Assembly (NCBI GenBank): GCA_016710935.1 | Contig: JADJTY010000001.1 | Coordinates: 598,045-662,044, forward strand | Direction: 5' to 3' | Length of the DNA stretch: 64,000 nt | From: Chitinophagaceae bacterium | GTDB taxonomy: Bacteria; Bacteroidota; Bacteroidia; Chitinophagales; Chitinophagaceae | Shown here: one piece after another, positions 8,290-16,535 of the stretch | Layout of the letters: each line of letters opens with the position of its first letter | Numbering within the stretch: position 1 is the first letter of the stretch | Position numbers and translations under genes: made by a program | Notes under the pieces: generated by a model | Database searches by the model: none | What the model saw: only the letters and a program-made list of their open reading frames with translations | Told to the model about the DNA's origin: nothing

Positions 8290-9300
8290 TTAAGGCTTGT
8301 ATTTTGCCTGCTGAAAGATCAGGTCAGCATCTGTCTCCATTAATTTTTGCAAAGCATATTCAGGGTTTTTAGCCATGAACTTTTTTACGATCTGCCATCC
8401 TGCAAAGCTGCCGATATTGCCCGGGGATGCTTCTCCAAGCTCCTGTGTTTTTGGACCTTCACCAATATAATTCTTGATGATATTGGCATCAATGGTTTGT
8501 AAAAAATTATTTTGTACAAAGAGATCCCACACAGCCCTTTCATGCTCATATACGGCTTTTAACTGTTCTTCTGTGTAACCGATCAGTTTATGCTCCTCCG
8601 CTTTGGGTAACAGTTTGCTGAGTGCATACAGCCGTTTTCCTTTTTCAACCATCTGTTGTACAAGCGGCTTGTCATCCATTTTTTCGGGATAGAGATCGTT
8701 CAAAATATTCTGCATGCAGTTTACTGCAATGTAGTCCGGTTCAAAGCGGTTACTGATGTATTCGGGATAGGTTTCCTGTACCAGTGCAGATCTGTATAAT
8801 GAAAAGCTTTTACCCAGGTGATGCTGCAGGCCAATGATAATGGCATCATCAGAAAGTATATCCCCATATCCATCCAACGGGCCGATATAAGTGATGATTT
8901 GTTTACGGTCTTTATAAGCCGGAAAATAATGTTTTACATACTGCAATGCCTGCTTTATTGCTTTTTCATAAGGAGTAAAATCTTTAAAAACTCTTTGTGC
9001 ACTATCATACACCGGTTTATAAGCTGCCATAAAACCCAGTACATAATCTGCTGCACTGTCGGCCGACCATTTGGGATCTGCATTTAAAATGGCAGATAAA
9101 TAATTTTCTCCAAAGGAAGGGTATCGGGCAAGAAGCTGATCAAAGTTTGCTGTAAAATTAGCGGTATCGAGTTTAAAAAGTTCCTGCTCAAAATGTTTAG
9201 TGGTCAATTCTACTTTTATACCAGATACATCAGGTGTTTTATCACTGCTGTTGCAGGAAAATAAAACTATAGATGCAAGGATTGAAAAAATATATTTCAT
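8290..9300 (-). CDS. gldB: Gliding motility lipoprotein GldB
   Basis: This 336-residue lipoprotein has the signal MKYIFSILASIVLFSC, with the lipidated cysteine at residue 16. GldB-type blocks follow: the central YIGPLDGYGDILSDDAIIIG, then LGKSFSLYRS, YPEYISNRFEPDYIAVN, and IGEGPKTQELGEASPGNIG near the end. GldB is required for gliding in Flavobacterium johnsoniae and is widely kept in Bacteroidota together with the T9SS. Divergent placement next to nadE is a common arrangement in the phylum (recalled). gldC is not adjacent here. With gldF and gldG 28 kb away it indicates gliding or T9SS capacity. Confidence 0.88.
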   Translation of the reverse strand: MKYIFSILASIVLFSCNSSDKTPDVSGIKVELTTKHFEQELFKLDTANFTANFDQLLARYPSFGENYLSAILNADPKWSADSAADYVLGFMAAYKPVYDSAQRVFKDFTPYEKAIKQALQYVKHYFPAYKDRKQIITYIGPLDGYGDILSDDAIIIGLQHHLGKSFSLYRSALVQETYPEYISNRFEPDYIAVNCMQNILNDLYPEKMDDKPLVQQMVEKGKRLYALSKLLPKAEEHKLIGYTEEQLKAVYEHERAVWDLFVQNNFLQTIDANIIKNYIGEGPKTQELGEASPGNIGSFAGWQIVKKFMAKNPEYALQKLMETDADLIFQQAKYKP

Positions 9301-9320
9301 AATTTTTATTTAGCTTCTGA

Positions 9321-9533
9321 TGACACGAATTTACACGAATATTAAATGCAAGATTACCTGGTAAAGCACCCTGCAATAAAATTATTAAAGCAAGTTAATT
9401 TGCCAGTTTTTTTATTTCTAATTTACTTCTGCAGGCACACAAACTTCGCCTTTATAAATTAAAGGCGTCATTAGTAGTCATACAAATATCTGTCTTTCAT
9501 GTATTTTTTTGTATTTATTCGTGTTAATTCGTG
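9321..9533. repeat. Inverted pair of CACGAATTnACACGAAT repeats around a gene-free stretch
   Basis: CACGAATTTACACGAAT at 9324-9340 and the reverse complement of TTCGTGTTAATTCGTG at 9517-9532 match at 15 of 16 positions. They face each other across 175 bases in the divergent gldB/nadE gap. The stretch between holds only a CGCCTTTA-TAAAT-TAAAGGCG hairpin at about 9449-9469. The related ATTCGTGTAATTC occurs at 18148. Immediately after the right copy is the palindrome CCCGATAATTATCGGG at 9534-9549. Confidence 0.55.
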
Positions 9534-9559
9534 CCCGATAATTATCGGGATAAGTGGCG

Positions 9560-9567
9560 TATTTTTG
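9560..9567 (+). promoter_or_regulatory. -7 box TATTTTTG four bases before nadE
   Basis: TATTTTTG fits TAnnTTTG. The nadE ATG at 9572 follows after TATC, so transcription from this box would give an almost or fully leaderless mRNA, as at nadC. Confidence 0.45.
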
Positions 9568-9571
9568 TATC

Positions 9572-11254
9572 ATGAAAATTTTTCTTGCACAGCAAAACTA
9601 TCACATCGGCAATTTTGAAACCAATACGCAAAAAATTATCAATGCTATTCAATCAGCAAAAGAACAGGGTGGTGACCTGATTGTTTTCAGCGAGTTAAGT
9701 GTTTGTGGTTATGCCCCCGGTGATTTCCTGGAGTTTGAAGACTTTATCAATAAAAGTTATGCAGCCCTTGATGTAATTAAACAACATGCCGATACCATTG
9801 GTGTATTGGTTGGCGCACCAGACCGTAATCCTGTAAGGGAAGGAAAGGATCTTTTTAATGGCGCTTTTTTATTGTACGAAAATGAAATAAAAGGCATTGC
9901 TCATAAAACCTGTTTACCCAATTATGATGTGTTTGATGAGTACCGGTATTTTGAACCGGCATACAACTGGGGCATCATGGAGTTTAAAGGTAAAAGACTG
10001 GCTGTAACTATTTGTGAAGATATCTGGAACCTGGGCGATAATCCTTTGTACCGCGTATGCCCGATGGATGAATTGATGAAGCAGCAACCGGATGTGATGA
10101 TCAATTTATCAGCATCGCCATTTGATTATACACATGATGAAGACCGGAAAGCAACTATTAAATCAAACGTAAAAAAATATAAGCTCCCGTTATTTTATTG
10201 TAACGCAGTTGGCAGCCAGACTGAAATTGTTTTTGATGGTGCTTCACTTATTTTTGATGCTTCGGCCAATCTTTGTGGAGAGTTACCCCGTTTTGAACAA
10301 GCCCTTCAATCTTTTGTTTTGAATGAAGATGGAACCATTGATGCACCGGTTATGGAGCCTGCCAGCCGTATGCCGGATAAAGAACTGAACCCTGTTAGTT
10401 TAGAAGAAAGCCTTAATATAGAAATGGTGCATGATGCCATTGTATTGGGCATCAAAGATTATTTTACCAAAATGGGTTTTACCAAAGCCATACTGGGCAG
10501 CAGCGGTGGTATTGACAGTGCTGTTACATTGGCGCTTGCCTGCACGGCATTAGGGAAAGATAATGTGAGAGCAGTATTAATGCCTTCACAATTTTCAACA
10601 GGCCATTCTGTAAATGATGCAGAGCAGTTGAGTATGAACCTGGGGAATCCTTACGACATCATACCGGTTGAAAATATTTATAATAGTTTTTTAAATGAAT
10701 TGAAACCCATTTTTAAAGACCTGCCTTTTAGCATTGCCGAAGAAAATATCCAAAGCCGCACACGTGGGAATTTGTTGATGGCCATTGCCAATAAGTTTGG
10801 ATACATTTTATTGAATACGTCTAACAAGAGTGAACTGTCAACCGGCTACGGTACGCTATATGGTGATATGGCCGGTGGCATTGGTGTTTTAGGTGATTGT
10901 TATAAGTTGCAGATCTATGCGCTTGCAAAATATATCAATCGGGAAAAGGAGATTATACCAAACAACATCATCACAAAACCACCCAGTGCAGAGCTGCGGC
11001 CCGGGCAAAAAGATTCAGATAGTTTACCGGAATATGAAATTCTTGATAAAATTTTATATCAGTACATTGAAAGAAGACAAGGCCCCAACGAGATTAAGGC
11101 ACAGGGTTTTGAAGCAGCACTGGTTGACCGTGTGTTAAAAATGGTGAACGTTAATGAATACAAACGCAACCAGTTTTGTCCCATCATCCGTATTTCGCCA
11201 AAAGCATTTGGTGTGGGAAGGAGAATGCCGATTGTAGGAAAGTATCTGAGTTGA
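9572..11254 (+). CDS. nadE: Glutamine-dependent NAD+ synthetase
   Basis: This enzyme amidates nicotinate adenine dinucleotide to NAD+ with ATP and glutamine. The N-terminal carbon-nitrogen hydrolase (glutaminase) domain covers about residues 1-260 with the Glu-Lys-Cys triad: FSELSVCGY, HKTCLPNYDVFDE and VTICEDIW. The C-terminal synthetase domain carries the PP-loop GSSGGIDSAVTLAL near residue 307, then SNKSELSTGYGTLYGDMAGG. I start at MKIFLAQQNYHIG (9572); an in-frame start 18 bases upstream precedes the -7 box. Length (560) is a little shorter than the eukaryotic-like form and normal for this bacterial class. Confidence 0.96.
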   Translation: MKIFLAQQNYHIGNFETNTQKIINAIQSAKEQGGDLIVFSELSVCGYAPGDFLEFEDFINKSYAALDVIKQHADTIGVLVGAPDRNPVREGKDLFNGAFLLYENEIKGIAHKTCLPNYDVFDEYRYFEPAYNWGIMEFKGKRLAVTICEDIWNLGDNPLYRVCPMDELMKQQPDVMINLSASPFDYTHDEDRKATIKSNVKKYKLPLFYCNAVGSQTEIVFDGASLIFDASANLCGELPRFEQALQSFVLNEDGTIDAPVMEPASRMPDKELNPVSLEESLNIEMVHDAIVLGIKDYFTKMGFTKAILGSSGGIDSAVTLALACTALGKDNVRAVLMPSQFSTGHSVNDAEQLSMNLGNPYDIIPVENIYNSFLNELKPIFKDLPFSIAEENIQSRTRGNLLMAIANKFGYILLNTSNKSELSTGYGTLYGDMAGGIGVLGDCYKLQIYALAKYINREKEIIPNNIITKPPSAELRPGQKDSDSLPEYEILDKILYQYIERRQGPNEIKAQGFEAALVDRVLKMVNVNEYKRNQFCPIIRISPKAFGVGRRMPIVGKYLS

Positions 11255-11256
11255 TT

Positions 11257-12987
11257 TTATTTTACTTTGTCAAACCGGTGATGCATTAACCTGCCATGCC
11301 TTACATTCAGGTAAATGGGTTCTGCTTTATCATCAAAATAAAACTTTATCCATCCAGTCGTTTCATCATCCGTATGAAATTGTATTGCCAGGTCAAATTC
11401 ATCATCATAGCCTGGCTCAATTACCTTATCGGAAACTGTAGGCCGTTTCAGGATCAGGTTTCCTTTTTCATATAAAATGATCCGCCAGTAAAAATCCAGG
11501 TGCTTACTGTAGTAGGTGCCTGTAAGCTTATTTAGAAATTCTTTGGAATAAATACGCCTGGTGGTGGTATCTTTTTTCCAGTAGTAGATATCCGGAATTC
11601 CATGTTGTTTATGTGCCTCGGCCCTCATGGGTGAATCCGGGTGAGGTTGAGTAAAGACTACCCAGTTGGCGTAATCCGGGTCTTTAAAAATACCATTTCC
11701 CACATATACTAAAGGGAAAAGATCCTCTTTCGAGTATTGCCAGAACAAACTGTCATCGATCACTTTCATTTCTGTGTACGACTTTCGTTCCATGGCGCTT
11801 GAGAAGCCTGTTGGACTTAACTCACGATAAATGCCGGCATATTTTTGAAGTTCAGCGGTACTGATGGGTACCGGAGTTGAAGGGAATTTCCTTAACAATA
11901 TTTTTTCCGCTTTTCCATATAACAGGAATTCTGTAGCAACATCTATCTTATCTGCATATGGAGCATGTTCGTTACCCAGGCAAATAATAGAAATCCCGGC
12001 AGCTGGAACCTGTGTAAGCCATGAATACCCGGACACTCCTTCATGTGTTATGATTTCATAATTTCCTGACTGTTTTAGTTTATTACCGAAAGGATAGTTA
12101 ATTCCTTTTAAAACAGGTATTGGTCTCGCATTTTGTTTTAGCCGTTGTATTGCTTTGGCGATAACTGAATTTTTATCAGTTAAAGATGCAGCCCATTTTT
12201 CAAGATCAGCAGCAGATGTAAGCATCCAGTAATTACCACCCGGAGATGTTTTATCTCTCATCCATACCGTATATTTCCCTTCTCCATTATGATCATATGA
12301 AAAAGCATGATATGGTATTACTTCTTCTTTATTGGTCCCGAGTTTTGTGTGGTTCATGCCTATTGGGGTAAATATCTTTTCGTTCATATAAACAGAAAGA
12401 TTTTTTCCACAGGCTTTTTCCAGAATCAACCGCAATAAACCAAAATCCGAATTGCTGTACATATAACCTTTGCCTGGCTCAACCTGTGGGGCCGGCTGGT
12501 TGTATAAGAACTCCATAAATTGCGAACGGTCTAAACGATTCGCCATCTCAGCCTGTGTAAGTACAAGCGTAGCCCACTCATCGCAAAAGCCGCTGCTGTG
12601 GTTGAGCAGGTCCTGTATGGTAACGGGTTCACTCCATGAAGGAAGTTTAGCGAAATACTTACGCACTTTATCATTCAGTGTAAGTATACCCTGATTTTCC
12701 ATCATTGCAGCAGCAACAGAAACAAATTCTCTTCCTTCAGAATAAGGTATGCGAACAATAGTATTATGAGCGAAAGGCACACCGAACTCTATACTAGCCA
12801 TACCATAATCTTTCTTTATGATAGTCTTGCCATCTTTGACAATGGTAATGGCATAGCCAGGAGAGTTTTTATTATTAAAAGGTTTGAAAAGGCTGTCAAG
12901 CAACCGATTTGTTGCAGCAATGTTTTGTGCAGACAGGCTTTCGTTCAAGATTAAAAACACCAGAACTGCAGTAAGAATTTTTTTCAT
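11257..12987 (-). CDS. Beta-lactamase-family serine hydrolase with altered SxxK motif
   Basis: This 576-residue exported protein starts with a signal peptide (MKKILTAVLVFLILNESLSAQ). The class C beta-lactamase/esterase-like domain spans about residues 25-370: YGMASIEFGVP, then IPYSEGREFVSVAAAMM where the family has S-x-x-K, LLNHSSGF, YMYSNSDFGLL (Y-S-N) and THEGVSGYSW (H-x-G). The catalytic Lys is Arg (S-E-G-R). A C-terminal beta-rich domain of about 150 residues follows. The family cleaves D-amino-acid peptides or esters. Activity of an S-x-x-R version is uncertain, and the substrate is unknown. It converges on nadE with two bases between the stops. Confidence 0.85.
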   Translation of the reverse strand: MKKILTAVLVFLILNESLSAQNIAATNRLLDSLFKPFNNKNSPGYAITIVKDGKTIIKKDYGMASIEFGVPFAHNTIVRIPYSEGREFVSVAAAMMENQGILTLNDKVRKYFAKLPSWSEPVTIQDLLNHSSGFCDEWATLVLTQAEMANRLDRSQFMEFLYNQPAPQVEPGKGYMYSNSDFGLLRLILEKACGKNLSVYMNEKIFTPIGMNHTKLGTNKEEVIPYHAFSYDHNGEGKYTVWMRDKTSPGGNYWMLTSAADLEKWAASLTDKNSVIAKAIQRLKQNARPIPVLKGINYPFGNKLKQSGNYEIITHEGVSGYSWLTQVPAAGISIICLGNEHAPYADKIDVATEFLLYGKAEKILLRKFPSTPVPISTAELQKYAGIYRELSPTGFSSAMERKSYTEMKVIDDSLFWQYSKEDLFPLVYVGNGIFKDPDYANWVVFTQPHPDSPMRAEAHKQHGIPDIYYWKKDTTTRRIYSKEFLNKLTGTYYSKHLDFYWRIILYEKGNLILKRPTVSDKVIEPGYDDEFDLAIQFHTDDETTGWIKFYFDDKAEPIYLNVRHGRLMHHRFDKVK

Positions 12988-13014
12988 TACAGATAATTTT
13001 GGCGAATAGAAGGA

Positions 13015-13347
13015 TCATATCTTCTCCACCACCACCGCCGTACCATAAGATAAAACTTCGGTTACTCCATTCATCACTTCATTGGCATCATAACGCATAT
13101 TAATGATGGCATTGGCGCCTCTTTCATTAGCATGCTGTATCATCAGCTGGTAAGCTTCTTCCCGGGTCTTTTCGCAAAGCTCTACGTAAATAGATATTTT
13201 ACCTCCCAGTAAAGTTTGAAATCCGCCGGCTATATTGCCCAATAAACTTCTGCTACGTACCGTGATACCTCGTATTATGCCCAGATGTTTGGTAATGCGG
13301 TATCCTTCCAATGTGTTGGATGTGGTTATGAGTTGTTGATCTATCAT
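13015..13347 (-). CDS. YbjQ/UPF0145 family protein
   Basis: This 110-residue protein has the YbjQ pattern: TTSNTLEGYRITKHLGIIRGITVRS at the start, then SLLGNIAGGFQTLLGGK, ERGANAIINMRYD and a terminal YGTAVVVEKI. Family knowledge: a pentameric ring fold sometimes called a heavy-metal-binding domain, with no established function. It is transcribed in the same direction as the serine hydrolase, 27 bases upstream of it, and divergently from moxR. Confidence 0.92.
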   Translation of the reverse strand: MIDQQLITTSNTLEGYRITKHLGIIRGITVRSRSLLGNIAGGFQTLLGGKISIYVELCEKTREEAYQLMIQHANERGANAIINMRYDANEVMNGVTEVLSYGTAVVVEKI

Positions 13348-13493
13348 GATTTTTTTTATTAAAGTTAGATTGATTTTAACAAAGTTTTGCCCCCTTCATC
13401 AAAACGGCCAAATTTTTGTTATGCATAGTTCGTATTTTGCAGCCTGCCTAAAAATGGGTATTTAACAAAACATAATCTTCTCCACAATAGTTT

Positions 13494-13511
13494 CTCCGCC
13501 GGTTGGCGGAG
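13494..13511. repeat. GC-rich hairpin in the moxR leader
   Basis: CTCCGCC-GGTT-GGCGGAG forms a perfect 7-bp stem, followed by GCGGAGGGGGT, 23 bases before moxR. Its base composition stands out from the AT-rich surroundings and resembles the dispersed palindromes elsewhere in the window. It might hinder translation initiation or simply be a repeat insertion. Confidence 0.5.
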
Positions 13512-13534
13512 GCGGAGGGGGTAAAACTAAACCT

Positions 13535-14536
13535 ATGGTTCAAACATCTGAAGACATCCGTTTGCTGAACGAAAGAATTACCAGCGCATCCGGATTTGTA
13601 ACCCGAATTAATGACGAATTAAGTAAAGTGATCGTGGGCCAGCAATCTATGATAGAAAGATTGCTTATTGGCCTTTTAAGCAATGGCCATGTGCTGCTGG
13701 AAGGGGTGCCGGGTCTTGCAAAAACGCTGGCTATTAAATCGCTGGCGCAGGCAGTACATGCTGATTTCAGTCGTATTCAATTTACTCCCGACCTGTTACC
13801 TGCCGATGTGGTAGGTACCATGATATACAACCAGGCAAAAAATGAATTCATGGTGCGTAAAGGCCCCATCTTCTCCAATTTTATTTTGGCTGATGAGATC
13901 AACAGGGCTCCGGCAAAAGTACAGAGTGCCTTGCTGGAAGCCATGCAGGAACGACAGGTAACGATTGGTGATACAACATATAAATTGCCCGCGCCTTTTT
14001 TGGTGCTGGCAACACAAAATCCAATTGAGCAGGAAGGGACTTATCCATTGCCCGAAGCACAGGTTGACCGTTTTATGCTGAAGGTGGTGGTAGATTACCC
14101 GAGCAAGACCGAAGAGCAAATGATCATCCGCCAGAATACGTTGGGGTTGAGTTTTCCACCCATTAACCCGGTTGCATCTACCAGCGAGATATTAACCGCT
14201 AAAGAATTAGTACGACAGGTTTACCTGGATGAAAAAGTAGAGAATTATATTTTAGATATTGTTTTTGCAACCCGTTATCCTGATAAATATAATTTGCCAA
14301 AATTGAAAGCGCTGATCGGTTTTGGAGGATCACCAAGAGCAAGCATCAATTTAGCACTGGCTGCAAAAGCCTATGCATTTTTAAATAACCGGGCATTTGT
14401 AATTCCTGAGGATGTTAGAAGTATCAGTAAAGATGTTTTAAGGCATAGAATTGGGTTGACTTATGAAGCAGAGGCAGAAAATGTGAACGTTGAGCAAATT
14501 ATTAATGAAATATTAAGAGTTGTTAACGTGCCTTAA
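13535..14536 (+). CDS. MoxR family AAA+ ATPase
   Basis: This 333-residue protein is a MoxR-type AAA ATPase. It has Walker A GVPGLAKT near residue 60, Walker B FILADEINRAPAKVQSALLEAM, sensor-1 LATQNPIEQEGTYPLPEAQ, the DRFML arginine-finger region and a C-terminal lid domain with PRASINLALAAKA. These ATPases act as chaperones for von Willebrand factor (VWA) proteins. Here it heads the run DUF58, BatD-like, BatA, the classic Bat/MoxR arrangement linked to oxidative and envelope stress. A hairpin repeat lies between it and the DUF58 gene. Confidence 0.95.
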   Translation: MVQTSEDIRLLNERITSASGFVTRINDELSKVIVGQQSMIERLLIGLLSNGHVLLEGVPGLAKTLAIKSLAQAVHADFSRIQFTPDLLPADVVGTMIYNQAKNEFMVRKGPIFSNFILADEINRAPAKVQSALLEAMQERQVTIGDTTYKLPAPFLVLATQNPIEQEGTYPLPEAQVDRFMLKVVVDYPSKTEEQMIIRQNTLGLSFPPINPVASTSEILTAKELVRQVYLDEKVENYILDIVFATRYPDKYNLPKLKALIGFGGSPRASINLALAAKAYAFLNNRAFVIPEDVRSISKDVLRHRIGLTYEAEAENVNVEQIINEILRVVNVP

Positions 14537-14661
14537 GAATATTGAAAGAGTTTTTAATTTAATACTGTTCAAGATCAGGGAACTGAATTCGAGTTTACAG
14601 TAATACAATAGTTCAATCAGGGCTCCTTCAAATCGGGATGTAATCGATTTGGGTTCCTTTG

Positions 14662-14689
14662 TTACTTTTTTGGAGAAGCAAAAAAGTAA
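14662..14689. repeat. Ten-bp AT-rich hairpin between moxR and the DUF58 gene
   Basis: TTACTTTTTT - ggagaagc - AAAAAAGTAA is a perfect 10-bp stem, nine bases before the DUF58 start. It resembles a class of GTTACTTT...AAAGTAAC repeats I recall from Bacteroidota intergenic regions. Inside an operon it could attenuate or stabilise the downstream message. Confidence 0.45.
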
Positions 14690-14697
14690 AAGACAAT

Positions 14698-15571
14698 ATG
14701 GTTTTAACTACAGAAGAAATATTACGAAAAGTAAGGGAGCTTGAAATTAAGAGCAAGAAGATCACCACGCATTTATTTACGGGTGAATATCATTCTGCTT
14801 TTAAAGGAAAGGGTATGAGCTTTAGAGAAGTGCGGGAATATTATGCAGGCGATGATGTACGTTTTATTGACTGGAATGTAAGTGCCAGGTTCAATCACAC
14901 TTTTACCAAGGTTTTTGAAGAAGAAAGAGAATTGACGGTGATGCTGATGATTGATACCAGCGCCAGTAATTTATTTGGTACGGTTGCCAGGCAAAAGAAA
15001 GATCTGATCGTGGAAATGGGTGCTGTACTTACTTTCAGTGCCATCAACAACAATGATAAGGTTGGCGTTATTTTCTTCAGCGATAAGATAGAAAAATACA
15101 TTGCTCCCTAAAAAAGGAAGGCAACATGCTTTATACATTGTACGTGAATTGTTGACCGTTGAAGCAAAAAAGCAGGGCACCAACCTGGATGCTGCAATCA
15201 AATTCTTTAGTCGCTCGGTTAAGCAGCGCAGTATTGCTTTTATTTTAAGCGATTTTCTGGCAACCGGGTATGATGATGGCCTGAAAGTAATTGGCAATAA
15301 ACACGATGTGATCGGCATACGGGTGTATGATAAGATGGATATGCAACTGCCCGATGCCGGCCTGCTACAATTGCAGGATGCAGAAACAAATAAAACTACC
15401 TGGATAGACAGCAGTGATGAACTGGTACGTTATAATTACCAGCAGCATTTTATGGAGCAAAGCGAACTGAGTAAAAATTATTTCAGAAAAGCAGGAGCAG
15501 AGTTATTGCATGTGCGTACGGATGATGATTATGTAAAAATTCTGCAACAGTTTTTTATTAACAGAATGTGA
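14698..15571 (+). CDS. DUF58 protein of the Bat/MoxR operon (frameshifted)
   Basis: Translation starts at MVLTTEEILRKVRELEIKSKK (14698). The DUF58 signature follows: FTGEYHSAFKGKGMSFREVREY, YYAGDDVRFIDWNVSAR and EEERELTVMLMIDTSAS, where DTSAS is a VWA-like metal site. The frame breaks in CCC at 15105-15107. Removing one C joins IEKYIAP to KKGRQHALYIVRELL and gives a continuous protein of about 290 residues, the family length. The second part (ALYIVREL to the end) is the VWA-like C-terminal half. The extra C is probably a consensus error because both halves are well conserved. Function: a predicted VWA-fold partner of the MoxR ATPase. Confidence 0.88.
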
Positions 15572-15582
15572 TTGAAAATATA

Positions 15583-16533
15583 ATGGTGAAAGAAAAAATA
15601 AACAGGATATGGATTGCCGGAGGATTAACAGCCTGTTTTTCTTTTATCATGCAATTTTCTTTTTGTCAGAAACTGCAAACCATTACAGACAAAAAAGATA
15701 TTTTGATCGGTGAGCAGATCAAACTCACCCTTAAAGCACCAATGGATGGCTTAACCAAATGGATCGTTCTCCCGGATTCAATCCCGCATTTTGAAATTGT
15801 TGAAGCTACAAAACCAGATACGGTAACTTTTAAAGACGATTCCAAGGCAATAGAACAAACCATCACCATTACCAGTTTTGATTCTGGTAGCTGGACCTTT
15901 CCGGCATTACCGGTTGAGTTTGCCGGATTAGCGGGTAACGCTCCCCGGGTAGTAAATACGGATCCGTTTAATGTACATGTTTTGTATGCTCCGGCCGACA
16001 GTACCAATCAATTGCGTGATATAAAACCGATCATCAAAGTTTCGGTCTTCGATTTTTTCTGGTTGTACATTGCGGGAGGCGTGTTGCTTTTACTGCTGAT
16101 CATTTTTCTGTTATACCGTTACTTTAAAAAGAAAAAGAAAGATGTACCGGCAACGGCTGGTTCAAATCTTTCACCTTTTGATGAAGCAATGACAGAACTT
16201 AAAACGCTTGCTCAATTTAACCTGCAGGATGCTGCCGAAATAAAATTGTATCATATAAAACTGGCAGGTATTTTTAAAAATTACCTGGGTCGTAAACAAG
16301 GTAAAAACCTGTTCAACAAAACCACCAGCGATCTTTTGATAAGTATGAAGGAAGTGCATTTAACGCCCGACAATATATCGGAACTGGCCACAGCCCTGCG
16401 CTGTACCGATGCGGTAAAATTTGCAAAATATCTTCCTTTATCAAATCAAAGTGAGGAAGCATTGCAAAAAATAAAGGAGATTATTAATTTAACAGAGGCT
16501 TCTAAACCTCTAAACCCTAAACTTCTAAACTAA
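15583..16533 (+). CDS. BatD-like membrane protein of the Bat operon
   Basis: This protein of about 316 residues has a signal peptide (start MVKEKINRIWIAGG), an extracytoplasmic beta-rich region (KLQTITDKKDILIGEQIKL...GSWTFPALPVEF), a single membrane helix near residue 165 (FFWLYIAGGVLLLLLIIFLL) and a cytoplasmic tail with a helical domain (LYHIKLAGIFKNYLGRKQGKN). The layout matches short BatD-like proteins found between DUF58 and BatA genes. A GTG at 15568 overlapping the DUF58 stop is an alternative start. The last residues (ASKPLNPKLLN) are encoded by a CTAAAC-type repeat, so the original C-terminus may have been replaced. BatA follows two bases after the stop. Confidence 0.75.
   Translation: MVKEKINRIWIAGGLTACFSFIMQFSFCQKLQTITDKKDILIGEQIKLTLKAPMDGLTKWIVLPDSIPHFEIVEATKPDTVTFKDDSKAIEQTITITSFDSGSWTFPALPVEFAGLAGNAPRVVNTDPFNVHVLYAPADSTNQLRDIKPIIKVSVFDFFWLYIAGGVLLLLLIIFLLYRYFKKKKKDVPATAGSNLSPFDEAMTELKTLAQFNLQDAAEIKLYHIKLAGIFKNYLGRKQGKNLFNKTTSDLLISMKEVHLTPDNISELATALRCTDAVKFAKYLPLSNQSEEALQKIKEIINLTEASKPLNPKLLN
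16497..16531. repeat. CTAAAC-type short tandem repeat forming the end of the BatD-like gene
   Basis: The sequence CTTCTAAACCTCTAAACC, then CTAAACTTCTAAAC, runs up to the stop codon. The same units occur, with an inverted copy, at 42722-42801 before lspA. Confidence 0.65.
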
Positions 16534-16535
16534 TT

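Noticed and set aside
15101..15571. Second half of DUF58 as a separate gene.
   Set aside because: It starts in mid-domain and the two halves join exactly when one C is removed.
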